The translations under genes were made by a program, and so were the position numbers. Source: Phycisphaerales bacterium (lineage in GTDB: Bacteria > Planctomycetota > Phycisphaerae > Phycisphaerales > UBA1924). From it: a stretch of DNA of 64,000 nt. Positions 1 to 9,267 of this stretch are shown here, one piece after another. The stretch's first letter is position 1. Each line of letters starts with the position of its first letter. Location: the NCBI GenBank assembly GCA_905339235.1, contig CAJPFG010000017.1, positions 148,324-212,323 of the forward strand. The letters run 5' to 3'. A model generated the notes under the pieces. That model searched no databases. It was not told the origin of the DNA and worked only from the letters and a program-made list of their open reading frames with translations.

Positions 1-267
1 GGCCGTCTCCCAGGCCTTCACGTCCACGAGCCCGCGCTTCGCGAACATGTCGCGGACGGTGTCGGTCGGCTGCGCACCCTTGCTCAGCCAGAACTTGACA
101 CGCTCTTCGTTGAGCTTGACCTGTTTCTGGGCGTCCTTTTCGAGCGGGTCGTAGGTGCCCAGCAGCTCGATGAGCGGCCCGTTGCGGCGGGTGCGCTTTT
201 CCATCGCGCCGATGCGGTAAAAGGGGCGGTTGGTGCGGCCAAGACGCTGCATCCGGATGCGAACCAT
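1..267 (-). CDS. rpsP: 30S ribosomal protein S16, C-terminus cut by window edge
   Basis: Reading from the ATG at 267 the protein begins MVRIRMQRLGRTNRPFYRIG, the classic S16 start, followed by a GPLIELLGTYDP core. S16 is a small-subunit protein of the 5' domain of 16S rRNA. 89 codons are visible; S16 is usually 80-150 residues, and the reading frame is still open at base 1, so the C-terminus lies outside. A good Shine-Dalgarno (GAGAGGAG) sits 6 nt upstream of the ATG. In many bacteria rpsP is followed by rimM, trmD and rplS; that side is not visible here. The gene lies just downstream of the Cus-type metal operon on the same strand, separated from it by a strong terminator at 413..440. Confidence 0.95.
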   Translation of the reverse strand, partial: MVRIRMQRLGRTNRPFYRIGAMEKRTRRNGPLIELLGTYDPLEKDAQKQVKLNEERVKFWLSKGAQPTDTVRDMFAKRGLVDVKAWETA

Positions 268-412
268 GCGAAGCTCCTCTCGAAAGCGGCGTATCGGCCG
301 CCCCGTGACAATCCCGCTTCCAAACCTGACCCGCACAACGCGGGGGACGGCCTCGACAGGCCGCGATGGAGCAGGGCCGAGACAATAGGCTCAAACCCCG
401 GAGTATTCCACG

Positions 413-440
413 AAAAACGGCGCGCCCGCGGGGCGCGCCG
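413..440 (-). terminator. Rho-independent terminator of the cus-type operon
   Basis: Ten-base arms CGGCGCGCCC and GGGCGCGCCG with a 3-nt loop, followed on the minus strand by TTTTT. It lies 22 bases beyond the stop codon of the YHS-like protein and isolates the metal operon from rpsP. Confidence 0.9.
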
Positions 441-461
441 TTGATCGATTCCGAACCAGCG

Positions 462-1145
462 CTACTTCTTGGCCTTCCGGGCCTCATCAACCTGGGCGAT
501 GTACTTCGCCGGGTCCTTCATGGCGTCCTTGACGCACGACTTGCAGCACAGTTTGATCAAACGTCCGCCGAGCACGATGTCCTTGGGCTTGCCCATGCTC
601 CCGAGATCCTCGTCGCTGACCGGGCACTTCTTGAGCGTGTAGGTCTTCTCCTGGGCCGCGATCACCGCCTTGTCCAGCGTTTCGATGTACTTCGCGGGTT
701 CCTTGAGGAACTCGGCCTTCTCGCTGTCGGCGCCCAGGCGGACCAGCCGGTTACCGTACACCAGGTCCACCGCCCCTTTCTCCGGGAGTTTCTTCCCCGT
801 CACGACGGACGTGTCGAGCGGGTACAGCGGGGCCTGGTCCTTCACGATCGCGGCATCCACCTTGGCCATGCTCGCCGCGAGGTCCTTCTCGAACGACGAC
901 GGGCACTGATCGCAGCAGAACTTCACCTCCCGCCCCTCGTACAGGCGAGTCACCGGGACGCCCATCTCGCCGAGTTTTTTGCCCGAGATCGGGCACGTTG
1001 CCAGCGGGTACGGATCGCCCACGCGCTTGTCGGCTTTGGCCGGCGCCGTCGGCTTGGCGGGCTGCCCGCTCTCCTTGGGCTGGCTCATCGCCGGCATCGC
1101 CGCCACGGAAAGGCATACCAACGTCGCAAGGGTTCTGAACTTCAT
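462..1145 (-). CDS. Secreted protein with three YHS/TRASH-like repeats, metal binding likely
   Basis: 227 residues with an N-terminal signal peptide ending near AMSQ (about residue 21). The mature part holds three tandem repeats, each starting YPL or YTL and ending in an Ala-Lys-Tyr-Ile or similar helix. Repeat 1 has TCPISGKKLG and FCCDQC, and repeat 3 has KCPVSDEDLG and LCCKSC, both CxxC-rich metal-site patterns. Repeat 2 keeps the fold signature (TGKKLPEKG) but has lost every cysteine. YHS/TRASH-like domains are known around copper and heavy-metal transporters, so a periplasmic copper or silver binding role is inferred. It is the last gene of the operon, 27 bases after the CusA-type gene, with a strong AAGGAGA ribosome site. 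The exact family name is not certain. Confidence 0.82.
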   Translation of the reverse strand: MKFRTLATLVCLSVAAMPAMSQPKESGQPAKPTAPAKADKRVGDPYPLATCPISGKKLGEMGVPVTRLYEGREVKFCCDQCPSSFEKDLAASMAKVDAAIVKDQAPLYPLDTSVVTGKKLPEKGAVDLVYGNRLVRLGADSEKAEFLKEPAKYIETLDKAVIAAQEKTYTLKKCPVSDEDLGSMGKPKDIVLGGRLIKLCCKSCVKDAMKDPAKYIAQVDEARKAKK

Positions 1146-1172
1146 CGCGAATCTCCTTATTAATCGCGCGGG

Positions 1173-4100
1173 CTAGGCCGCGCTCGCACCTCGAAACTCC
1201 GCCCGGTGCTGCCACCTCTTGGCGAGGTAGAACACCACAGGGTACACCACCAACTCCATCACGAAACTGATGAGCAATCCTCCGATCATCGGGGCCGCGA
1301 TCCGCCGCATCGTGTCCGCCCCCGTCCCCTCCGCCCAGAGCAGCGGCACGAGCCCGATGAACGCCGCGGCCACCGTCATCGCCTTCGGCCGGATCCGCAT
1401 CACCGCGCCGTCGTGCACCGCGTCGTACAGGTCGTCGAGACTGTTCATACGTCCCGCCGCCCTGAACCGTTCGTAACTGTTGTCGAGGTACAGCAGCATC
1501 ACCATCCCCGTCTCCGCATCCAGCCCGGCCAGCGCGATGATCCCGATCACCACCGCCAGCGACAGGTTGAAATCCAAAGCGTGCATGAACCAGAACGCGC
1601 CCACCAGGCTGAACGGGACCGCCAGCATCACGACTCCGACCCGGAACCACGACCGGCTGCTGACGTACAGCAGGAACACGATCGCCACCAGCGCCAGGAT
1701 GCTGGCCGCGATCAGTCGCGGCACCGTCTTCTCCCAGAACTCGAACTGCCCCGAGAACACCAGGTCGTACCCCGGCGGCAGGTCCACCTGCTTCGCGACC
1801 GTCGCCCGTGCCTCGGCGATGTACCCGCCCAGGTCGCGCCCCGCGATGTCCACGAAGATCCACGCCGTCCGCACCGCGTTCTCCGACCGGATCATCGGCG
1901 GTCCGGGGTTAATCGTCACCCGCGCCAACTGTCCCAGCGGCACCCGCACGAGCCCCCCGTCCCGGCCGCTCATCGCGGTCGTGATGGGCAACTCCTCCAG
2001 CGATGCGACATCATCGCGGTAGTCCCGGAAGTAGCGGATGTTGAGCGGATACCGCTCCAGCCCTTCGACCGTCGTCGTGACATTCATCCCGCCGATCGCG
2101 GTCTGCACCACATCCTGAACGTCCGCCACGGTCAGCCCGTACCGCGCCGCCGCCTCCCGGTCCACGTCGATGTCGAGGTAGTACCCCCCGAACGTCCGGT
2201 CCGCGTAGGCCGAGACCGTGCCGGGGATCGTCCGCACCGCCGCCGCGGCCTTTTCCGCCAGTTCGCTCAGCACCTGAAGATCCGGCCCCATGATCTTGAT
2301 GCCGACGGGCGTCTTGATGCCGGTCGCCAGCATGTTGATGCGGTTCTCGATGGGGAACGGCCACGCGTTGGCCATCCCCGGAAAGAGCACGACTGTGTTG
2401 AGCCCGTGGTGCATGGTCCCGTCGGGGTCCTGCCAACCGAACTTGAGTTCCTCCGTCGTGATCGGCCGCTCCTGGGGCCAGAACGTCTTGTGCATGACGC
2501 GGCGCATCCAACCGGGCCAGGAGTCAAAGAAGTACGCGGGCCGCCGCGTTCGCCATTGCGTGTGGTCCGGGTTCAACTGCACGACCGTCTCGATCATCGA
2601 GAGGGGCGCGGGGTCGGTGGCCGTCTCGGCGCGGCCGATCTTGCCGTGCACGCTGGTGACTTCCGGGAAAGTCTTGATCAGCCGGTCGGTCTGCTGCAGC
2701 AACTCCTTGCTCTTGGTGATGCTGATGGACGGGTCGGTGGTCGGCATGTACAGCAGGTCGCCCTCGTCCAGCGGCGGCATGAACTCGGTGCCCATCCGGG
2801 TCATGGGGATGTAGGTGGAGGCCAGCGCTCCCGCGGCGGCGAGCAGCACCAGCCACGGGTTGGCCATGGCCAGCCGGAACGCCGGGCGGTACATCCACTG
2901 GAGCATGCGGCTGATCGGGCTGTGTTTCTCATGGATGACCTTCTGCGGCAGCAGCAGCATCCCCATGAACACCACCCACCCGCCCGCGATCCACCATTTC
3001 CACGCCGCGAGGTGCTCCATTCCCGCGGCGATCAGGTAGAGCGCGGCCGCGGGCGCGAACATCGCGCCCAGCGTGATCAGCGTGTTCCGCGCGAAGCCCC
3101 AGCGCTTCGGCAGCACCCGCCCGGTGATGAAGTAGAACATCAGCACGGGGATGATGGTGATCGACAGGAACGCCGCCGAGGCCATGGCGAACGTCTTGGT
3201 GTACGCCAGCGGCTTGAACAGCCGCCCGGCTTCCCCGCCCAGGACGAAGACCGGCAGGAACGACACCGTGATGATCATCAGCGAGAAGAACAGTTGCGGC
3301 CCGACCTCCTGCGCCGCCTCCAGCATGATCTTCCAGCGCGGCGCGGGCTCTCCGCCGGCGTGCACCCGTTCCTCCTCCCGGTCCAGGTGCTTGTGCCCAT
3401 TCTCCACCATGATCACCGCCGAATCCACCACCACGCCGATCGAAATCGCGATGCCGCCCAGCGACATGATGTTCGCGTTCATCCCTAGCAGGTGCATGAT
3501 CAGCAGCGCCGCGATCACGCTCGACGGCACCACGAACACCGCCACCAGTTCGCTCCGCATGTGCAGCAGGAACAGGATGCACACCAGCCCGACGACGATG
3601 ATCTCCTCCAGCAGCGTGGTCCGCAGCGTCGCGATCGACCGGTTGATCAGGTTCGACCGGTCGTACGTCGGCTTGATGAACACCCCCGGCGGCAGCCCGT
3701 CCTCCAGCGACGCCAGTCGCGCCTTCACATCCTTGATCACCTTGTGCGCGTTGGCGCCCCATCGGGCCACGATCACCCCGCCGACGGCCTCGCCCCGCCC
3801 GTCGAGTTCGCCGACGCCGCGGCGCATCTCGCCGCCGATCTGAAGCGTTGCGACGTCCCGGAGCAGGATGGGCGTCCCGCCTTCCCCGAGCCCGACGACG
3901 ACTTGTGCGAGATCCTCCAGTCCGCGCAGGTACCCGCGGCTGCGCACCATGTACTCCATCTCCGACTGCTCGATCACGGAGCCGCCCACGTCGTTGTTCG
4001 ACCGCTGCACCGCCATCATGACGTCCCGCAGCGGCAGGTCATACGCGAGCAGCCTCTGCGGATCGAGCACCACCTGGTACTGCTTGACGAACCCGCCGAT

Positions 4101-4835
4101 GGAGGCGACTTCGGACACATCCTCCACCGACGTGAGCGGATAACGCAGGTACCAGTCCTGCACACTCCGCAACTGCGCCAGATCGAGGTTCGCGGAGACC
4201 AGTTCCGTGCCGGTCAGGGGGTCCCTGCCGGGCTCCTCCCATGCGCGCACTTTCACGAGATGCTCGCGGCGGTCGGGCGGCGCGTCATCGGGTGATGCGA
4301 ACCAGCGGGCGTATGGATGACGCACGCCGACGGGGTTCTGGTCAGGAACCGCCGGATCGCGCCACAGTCCTTTCGGATGGTCCGGGCTGTAGAAGCCCGG
4401 GTACAGCACGTACTGGTACACCCATCCCACACCGGTCGCGTCGGGGCCGAGCTTCGGCTGCACTCCCGCCGGCAACCGGTCCCGCGCGAAGTTCAGGTAC
4501 TCCAGCACGCGGCTGCGCGCCCAGTACAGATCCGTCCCGTCTTCGAACAGCACGTACACGAACGACTGCTCGAACATGCTGAACCCGCGCACTACCGTCG
4601 CCCCGGGCACGGCCAGCATCGCGCTGGCCAGCGGGTACGTCACCTGCTGATCCACCACCTCGGGGTTCTGACCGGGATACTCCGTCGTGACGATTACCTG
4701 AACGTCCGACAAGTCCGGGATGGCGTCCAGCCGGATGCGGGAAATGCTCCACAGGCCCCCGCCCACCAGCGCCGCCGTGAGCAGCAGCACCATCATCCGG
4801 TTCTTCAGCGCGAGTTCGATTATCCTGGCGATCAC
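1173..4835 (-). CDS. cusA: CusA/CzcA-family heavy-metal RND efflux pump
   Basis: About 1220 residues, the inner-membrane proton-driven pump of a tripartite export system. It opens with the usual first membrane helix after IARIIELALKNRMM and the IPDLSDVQV segment of CusA/SilA. It has the HME-type charged membrane motif VVVDSAVIMVEN near residue 470, a second helix bundle after about residue 990, and a closing amphipathic tail. The Cus branch is favoured over Czc by sequence flavour and by the partner adaptor with a CxxC metal domain. The start is placed at GTG 4835 because that codon overlaps the adaptor stop (GTGA) and follows GGGAGGA; the longer ATG version would intrude into the adaptor. 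Substrate is probably Cu(I)/Ag(I), by homology only. Confidence 0.93.
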   Translation of the reverse strand: MIARIIELALKNRMMVLLLTAALVGGGLWSISRIRLDAIPDLSDVQVIVTTEYPGQNPEVVDQQVTYPLASAMLAVPGATVVRGFSMFEQSFVYVLFEDGTDLYWARSRVLEYLNFARDRLPAGVQPKLGPDATGVGWVYQYVLYPGFYSPDHPKGLWRDPAVPDQNPVGVRHPYARWFASPDDAPPDRREHLVKVRAWEEPGRDPLTGTELVSANLDLAQLRSVQDWYLRYPLTSVEDVSEVASIGGFVKQYQVVLDPQRLLAYDLPLRDVMMAVQRSNNDVGGSVIEQSEMEYMVRSRGYLRGLEDLAQVVVGLGEGGTPILLRDVATLQIGGEMRRGVGELDGRGEAVGGVIVARWGANAHKVIKDVKARLASLEDGLPPGVFIKPTYDRSNLINRSIATLRTTLLEEIIVVGLVCILFLLHMRSELVAVFVVPSSVIAALLIMHLLGMNANIMSLGGIAISIGVVVDSAVIMVENGHKHLDREEERVHAGGEPAPRWKIMLEAAQEVGPQLFFSLMIITVSFLPVFVLGGEAGRLFKPLAYTKTFAMASAAFLSITIIPVLMFYFITGRVLPKRWGFARNTLITLGAMFAPAAALYLIAAGMEHLAAWKWWIAGGWVVFMGMLLLPQKVIHEKHSPISRMLQWMYRPAFRLAMANPWLVLLAAAGALASTYIPMTRMGTEFMPPLDEGDLLYMPTTDPSISITKSKELLQQTDRLIKTFPEVTSVHGKIGRAETATDPAPLSMIETVVQLNPDHTQWRTRRPAYFFDSWPGWMRRVMHKTFWPQERPITTEELKFGWQDPDGTMHHGLNTVVLFPGMANAWPFPIENRINMLATGIKTPVGIKIMGPDLQVLSELAEKAAAAVRTIPGTVSAYADRTFGGYYLDIDVDREAAARYGLTVADVQDVVQTAIGGMNVTTTVEGLERYPLNIRYFRDYRDDVASLEELPITTAMSGRDGGLVRVPLGQLARVTINPGPPMIRSENAVRTAWIFVDIAGRDLGGYIAEARATVAKQVDLPPGYDLVFSGQFEFWEKTVPRLIAASILALVAIVFLLYVSSRSWFRVGVVMLAVPFSLVGAFWFMHALDFNLSLAVVIGIIALAGLDAETGMVMLLYLDNSYERFRAAGRMNSLDDLYDAVHDGAVMRIRPKAMTVAAAFIGLVPLLWAEGTGADTMRRIAAPMIGGLLISFVMELVVYPVVFYLAKRWQHRAEFRGASAA

Positions 4836-6688
4836 TTGCGGTCCTCCCCGCGCCCGCGGATGGGCCGCACGACCTCGCCGCACTCCTTCATCTCCGTCGC
4901 GTAGTACGGGTTCGCCACCTCCTCGGTCCGTTGCACCCAGTCTCCCGGCGCCATCGGGCAGTGCACGACGAACAGTTGCGGCGCATCCGGCCCGGGCGTC
5001 ACCCCCTCCAGCAGCGCGATCATCTTCACGCTCAGCGCCTTGAACGCCTCTCGCTGCTTCTCGATCGTCAGTCCCTTCATCGCTTCGGCGCTCTTCCTCG
5101 CCTCGGCGCCCAGTCTCCGCGCCGGCGCCGGCATCCCCGCGGCGTCGACCGCACCCAGGGCCGCGACCAGCGCGTCCACCGAAACCGGCGTTTCCTCCGC
5201 CTGCTCGGCGCCCAGTTCTTCCGCGATGGCCAGGTAAGCACCGGCCGCGGCTTCAACCTTCTCCGCATCCGCCTGCGTCAGCGCGGTGGGCGCGCCCGTG
5301 GGCGGCGGCGTCGGGCGGGGCTTGGAAACGCCCCCGGCGCCCGCGCTGAGGAACTTCTGGATCGCCTCGCGCAGCCGGCTCTCCGAATCGACAAGGAACT
5401 GCCCGCTCGACACCACCCGCTCGCCCGCCGACAGCCCGGACACGATCTCCACCATCCCGTCGTCGCCCGTGAGCCCTACCTCGACCTTCCGCGGCTCGAA
5501 CTTCCCCGCCTCGGTCACGACAAAGGCCACCCGCGACTCGCCCGAGTCGATGATCGCCTCGCGCGGCGCCAGCACGACACCCGGCCGGGGCTCGGCGCTG
5601 AACTCCACCGACGCGTACATCCCCCGCCGCAGCAGCAGGTCCGGGTTCGGCAGCGCCAGCCGCACGAGCGCGGTGCGGGTCATCTCGTCCAGGTGCGGAT
5701 GCACGAACAGCACCTCCCCCTCGAACAGCCGTCCCGCGTAGGCATCCACCCGAGCGACCACCTTGCGGCCTGTCTCGATGGCGCCCACGAACCGCTCGGG
5801 TACGCGGGCATCCAGCCACATCACTTCGCGCTGCCCCAGCCGCAGCACCCGCTGCCCCGCCTCGACCGCCGATCCGGTGAAGACCTCCGCCTTGTCCAGC
5901 ACGTGCCCGTTCACCGGCGAGAGGATCGTCACCGTGGCGGGCGCACGCTCCATGCTCCCGAAGTCCGCGATCTGCTCGCGCGTCAGCCCCAGCACCTCAA
6001 GCCGCGCTTCCGCCGCCGTTACCAGCGATTCGCCCATCGAGCGCACGGTTGTGTCGCCCTCCGCGATCGCGTCCCGCGACTTTCGCGCGGCGATCAACTC
6101 CTCGATCGCCAGGCGCAGGTCCGGGCTGTACAGGTCAAAGAGCGGGTCGCCCTTTTTCACCGCCATCCCGTCCGTGTTCGCGTACAGCGTCTGGATCCAG
6201 CCCATGACCCGCAGCGTGATATCCACCGATCCCGGCTCGGGCTCCACGACCGTTCCCGGCGCCCGCACCGAGCGAGCGAGAACTCCCTCGACCACCTGGG
6301 CGGTCCGCAGCGCCATGTTCTGCTGCACGGCGCCGTCGATGGTGATCGTTCCCGCGGCCTCGCTCGACCCGGCCCCGCCCGCCGACGCCCCCGAGTCCAT
6401 CGGCGTCAACTTCATGTGACAGATGGGGCAGTCGCCGGGGTGGTCCTGGATCACCTGCGGGTGCATGCCGCAGGTCCAGAGTTGCTTTTCCACGGGTGCG
6501 CTCGCCGAGCCCGTCGGCGCCGGTACCTCGACCGTCTTCGCGCCCGTCCACTCCCGCACCTGGCGCGAGATGGGCTGATGCCAGTAGACGCCCGCGGCCA
6601 CACCGGCCGCGGCGCCGAACAGGAATACCAGCAGTCCACCCACGCCGTGGGATTTGGGTCTCTTTGAGGCCTTCGGCGCCTGTGTCAT
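4832..6688 (-). CDS. cusB: RND periplasmic adaptor with heavy-metal-binding and DUF3347-like domains
   Basis: 618 residues. An N-terminal membrane anchor spans about residues 16-36. Residues 71-97 form a heavy-metal-binding domain with WTCGMHP and CPICHMKL, typical of CusB adaptors. The central part has the hairpin, lipoyl and beta-barrel domains of membrane fusion proteins. The C-terminal 140 residues look like DUF3347, a helical domain found on CusB proteins and copper chaperones, with VVHCPMAPGDWVQ near the end. It would bridge the pump and the outer membrane channel and hand metal to the pump. It overlaps the channel gene by 4 bases upstream and the pump gene by 4 bases downstream, so translation is probably coupled. 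Confidence 0.93.
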   Translation of the reverse strand: MTQAPKASKRPKSHGVGGLLVFLFGAAAGVAAGVYWHQPISRQVREWTGAKTVEVPAPTGSASAPVEKQLWTCGMHPQVIQDHPGDCPICHMKLTPMDSGASAGGAGSSEAAGTITIDGAVQQNMALRTAQVVEGVLARSVRAPGTVVEPEPGSVDITLRVMGWIQTLYANTDGMAVKKGDPLFDLYSPDLRLAIEELIAARKSRDAIAEGDTTVRSMGESLVTAAEARLEVLGLTREQIADFGSMERAPATVTILSPVNGHVLDKAEVFTGSAVEAGQRVLRLGQREVMWLDARVPERFVGAIETGRKVVARVDAYAGRLFEGEVLFVHPHLDEMTRTALVRLALPNPDLLLRRGMYASVEFSAEPRPGVVLAPREAIIDSGESRVAFVVTEAGKFEPRKVEVGLTGDDGMVEIVSGLSAGERVVSSGQFLVDSESRLREAIQKFLSAGAGGVSKPRPTPPPTGAPTALTQADAEKVEAAAGAYLAIAEELGAEQAEETPVSVDALVAALGAVDAAGMPAPARRLGAEARKSAEAMKGLTIEKQREAFKALSVKMIALLEGVTPGPDAPQLFVVHCPMAPGDWVQRTEEVANPYYATEMKECGEVVRPIRGRGEDRK

Positions 6689-8142
6689 GGCATGGTCTCC
6701 GAATGAGCGTGAGGTTCGGGGTTTTCCGGTTGCGGCGCGTGCGGCGGCGGGCTTACCGGGCCCTTGGCAGGGTCCAGCGCGTCAAGGTCCACGCCCAGGC
6801 AGCACGAGATGTCCACCAGGGCCTTCTCGATCTCCGCGCGAGTCGCCGCGAGTGTCATCTCCGCTTCGATCGCGAGCATGCGTGCCTCGATCACCTGGTC
6901 AAAGCCGCCCTTGCCCACCTCGTAGTTCCGGGCCGTGGCCTCGGCAACCCGTGCCGTGCCCGGGAGAATGACGGTGGTAAAGAGTTTCTCGCGGCGCTGG
7001 GCGTTGCGCAGCCCAATCACCAGCGTGAAGTACTCACTCAGCCGGTCGGCACGCTTCTGGCGCAGCGTGGCCTGCGAGGCGCGGAGCTGGGCCTGCGCCT
7101 CGCGGATTCCCGCGCGGATCTTCGCCACCGTGGTGGGCAGCGTCACCATCCCCTCGACAAACTGTGAGATCGTGCCGGTGAAGCCCACCGACAGCGAGAT
7201 ATCCGGTACCCAGCGCAGGCGCGCCAGTTCGAGGGCATCCTCGCGTCCCTTCACCTCGGCCGCGAACTCCGCCACCTCCGGGAACGTGTTCACCGCCGCC
7301 TGGATCATCTGCCAGTCATCCTCGGGGACTTCGGGGAACGGCTCGGGCGCCGCGGGGACATTGAGGGGATCGCGAGGGTCGCGGGCGAGCAGGCTGTTGA
7401 GCATGGCCCGCATGTTGGTGAACTGGGTCTCGTCGTCGCGCAGGGCGCTCTCGGCGCGCTGAAGGCCCAGGTCGGCTGCGATAAGCATCTGCGGGTCGCC
7501 CATCGATCCCACCTTCACCCGCGAGGCCTCGAGCATGACACGCCGGAGCGAGATCTCCGACCGGCGGAGCTCGATCTCCCTCGCCATCCGCTTGTAGTCG
7601 GCCCAGCCGAAGAGCGCGTCACGCTGAATGTCGAACTTGGCCACGCGGAACTGGGCCGCGGCCATTTTCGCCTCCGACAGGGCCATCTCCGCTTCCTGAC
7701 GCACCTTCACCGGCAGCGAGAGGTTCATCGACGGATCGAACCCCGCCCGGAAGGTCGTCTTGTCAAACGTCTTCATGTCCCCGCCGGAGAACATGTACTC
7801 GGCGCCGACGGAGATGTCGGAGTTGGGGTAGGCGCCCGCGGCGGTCACTCGTTCCATGGCCGCGGCCCAGCGGAAGTACGCGGCCTCGGCGTCGCCGTCG
7901 GCGGCCAGGGCCCGCCGCAGGATGTCGTTCCACGCGGGGCTCTCGGGAATTTCGGGAAGTACGCGATGCTCGAACTCGCCCTCGTATGGCTTGCCGGCGT
8001 CCGCGAGGGACGCACGCTCCCGCTCTACACCCTTGGGCGAAAGCGTGCACCCGGCGAGCGAGGCGAGCAGCAGCGCGGACGCGAGTTGTGAAGCGCAAGA
8101 GCCGGAAACGCGGCCGCGCTGCGCGGAATGCCAACGTGACAT
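6685..8142 (-). CDS. cusC: TolC-family outer membrane efflux lipoprotein
   Basis: 485 residues with a lipoprotein signal peptide; the lipobox LAGC puts the lipidated cysteine at residue 32. The rest is the alpha-helical TolC/NodT pattern with two long repeats rich in Ala, Leu and Arg. It is the outer-membrane exit duct of the same tripartite pump. The ribosome site GAGGAGG precedes the ATG, and the stop overlaps the adaptor start by 4 bases. The last 40 residues are Pro/His-rich (PPHAPQPENPEPHAHSETMP), which could add a weak metal site. Confidence 0.9.
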   Translation of the reverse strand: MSRWHSAQRGRVSGSCASQLASALLLASLAGCTLSPKGVERERASLADAGKPYEGEFEHRVLPEIPESPAWNDILRRALAADGDAEAAYFRWAAAMERVTAAGAYPNSDISVGAEYMFSGGDMKTFDKTTFRAGFDPSMNLSLPVKVRQEAEMALSEAKMAAAQFRVAKFDIQRDALFGWADYKRMAREIELRRSEISLRRVMLEASRVKVGSMGDPQMLIAADLGLQRAESALRDDETQFTNMRAMLNSLLARDPRDPLNVPAAPEPFPEVPEDDWQMIQAAVNTFPEVAEFAAEVKGREDALELARLRWVPDISLSVGFTGTISQFVEGMVTLPTTVAKIRAGIREAQAQLRASQATLRQKRADRLSEYFTLVIGLRNAQRREKLFTTVILPGTARVAEATARNYEVGKGGFDQVIEARMLAIEAEMTLAATRAEIEKALVDISCCLGVDLDALDPAKGPVSPPPHAPQPENPEPHAHSETMP

Positions 8143-8271
8143 GAGGAGATCCTCCTCGTTGAGGTCGTGCGTTGTCGTGCAATGTGGGGGAGGGGACGGC
8201 GCGTGAATGCGCCGACAGGCGCGGCCGGCGGCGCCCGATGCGCGCGCAGTGCCGCTACGCGGGGCGGCCCG

Positions 8272-8649
8272 CTACATCAACCACACGCAGAGCGTGGCCT
8301 GTGTGGTGGGCGAGAGGCGGCGCGAAAGGTCGCGCCCCGCGGGTTCGCCCCGTACGACCGGCAGGGTGATCGTCAGCCCGATCGCGCGAGGGACCACAAA
8401 CTCCTGGAGCGGCCTCGAATCCTGCGACGCCGGCACTGGCGCCGGCTCGCCTCGCGTCGAACGTATGCACCCGCAGCCGTCCGACTGATCATCCATGTCG
8501 CAGGCCGCGAGCCCGGGGGACTCGGAGGCGCAACACGGGCAGGCCGACTCCGCGGGCATGGCCACCACGCCGCACGCGGGCCGGACCGTGCCGACCAGCG
8601 ACTGGGCGAGCAGCACGGCGACGACGAGGATTCGAACGAGATGGGACAT
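8272..8649 (-). CDS. Small secreted Cys-rich protein heading the cus-type operon
   Basis: 125 residues of unknown function. It starts with a signal peptide (hydrophobic about residues 5-20). A cysteine-rich stretch follows, with cysteines at about 26, 37, 39, 40, 50, 59 and 61, an acidic DMDDQSD patch, and a C-terminal part with no predicted helix of note. It is the first gene of the efflux operon, 129 bases before the TolC-like gene and divergent from arsR. A protein of the same size, position and layout (13530..13949) heads the second metal pump, which supports it being real. The upstream side has no clear Shine-Dalgarno and I found no convincing promoter, only AT-rich hexamers TATGAT and TATAAA at 8689..8694 and 8724..8729. 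A periplasmic metal-binding role is inferred. Confidence 0.7.
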   Translation of the reverse strand: MSHLVRILVVAVLLAQSLVGTVRPACGVVAMPAESACPCCASESPGLAACDMDDQSDGCGCIRSTRGEPAPVPASQDSRPLQEFVVPRAIGLTITLPVVRGEPAGRDLSRRLSPTTQATLCVWLM

Positions 8650-8813
8650 GGTGTTGCGGAAGCCCGGAGGCCGCGTTTAGCCTGCTCCATCATATCGACG
8701 CTTCAGACGCGGGATTGGTCCTCTTTATACGACGGGCGAAAGGCGGGGTTCGGGGAAGATCGTCCGAGAACGTCGTGGGCGGTAGCGCGCGAGCAAGAGT
8801 ATTACTGACAAAA

Positions 8814-8842
8814 TTGACTTGAATCACGCGCTCCGATATACT
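8814..8842 (+). promoter_or_regulatory. Sigma-70 type promoter of the ars operon
   Basis: TTGACT at 8814..8819, exactly 17 bases, then TATACT at 8837..8842. Both boxes match the consensus at five of six positions. Transcription should begin near 8849, at or a few bases before the ATG at 8852, so the arsR message would be leaderless. Confidence 0.8.
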
Positions 8843-8858
8843 GGCATGCATATGCCAG
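8841..8858 (+). promoter_or_regulatory. Inverted repeat overlapping -10 box and arsR start, probable ArsR operator
   Basis: CTGGCAT-GCAT-ATGCCAG, a perfect 7-base inverted repeat with a 4-base spacer. It overlaps the end of the -10 box, the predicted transcription start and the first codons of arsR. Repressors of the ArsR/SmtB family bind such repeats and leave on metal binding, so autoregulation of the operon is the natural reading. Confidence 0.75.
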
Positions 8859-9265
8859 CATCAACCGCCCACCCCGCGTCCCCCGGAGCCGCCAGACAGG
8901 TGACAGCCGCGATTGACAAGCGGCTGGATCAACGTCTCTTCAAAGCCCTGTCCGACTCGACTCGCCTGCTCGTGCTTTCGTGCCTGGTCAAGTGCGGGCG
9001 GCCGTGCTCGGCCTCCGAAGTCGCGGAGTGCTGCGAGGTGGAGTTCTCGGTGGTGAACAAGCATCTGAAAATGCTCGCGGCCGCGGGCGTGCTGAGCGCC
9101 GAGAAGCGCGGGCGGACGGTCTGGTACGCCGCGCGGTGCGGGGACCTGTGCGCCCGACTCGCGCTGTTGATTGACGCGATCGCGGAATGGTGTCCGAACC
9201 TGACCTCGCCGCGCGGTCGCCGCTTCGGTCGCCCGTGCTGCTCACCCGCACTCAGGGGGGACTAG
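8852..9265 (+). CDS. arsR: ArsR/SmtB-family transcriptional repressor
   Basis: 137 residues from ATG 8852. A winged helix runs from LFKALSDSTRLLVLSCLVKC through a recognition helix (SVVNKHLKMLAAAGVL) to the wing (EKRGRTVWYAA). The segment SEVAECCEVEF places two adjacent cysteines where ArsR repressors carry metalloid-binding cysteines, and further cysteines lie near the C-terminus (GRPCCSP). In-frame TTG 8819 and ATG 8846 exist but fall inside or before the promoter, so 8852 is preferred. It is first in a five-gene arsenic operon and would sense As(III) or a related thiophilic ion. Confidence 0.9.
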   Translation: MPASTAHPASPGAARQVTAAIDKRLDQRLFKALSDSTRLLVLSCLVKCGRPCSASEVAECCEVEFSVVNKHLKMLAAAGVLSAEKRGRTVWYAARCGDLCARLALLIDAIAEWCPNLTSPRGRRFGRPCCSPALRGD

Positions 9266-9267
9266 CC

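Noticed and set aside
8819..8851. Longer arsR starting at TTG 8819 or ATG 8846
   Set aside because: Those codons lie within or before the -10 box and predicted transcription start.
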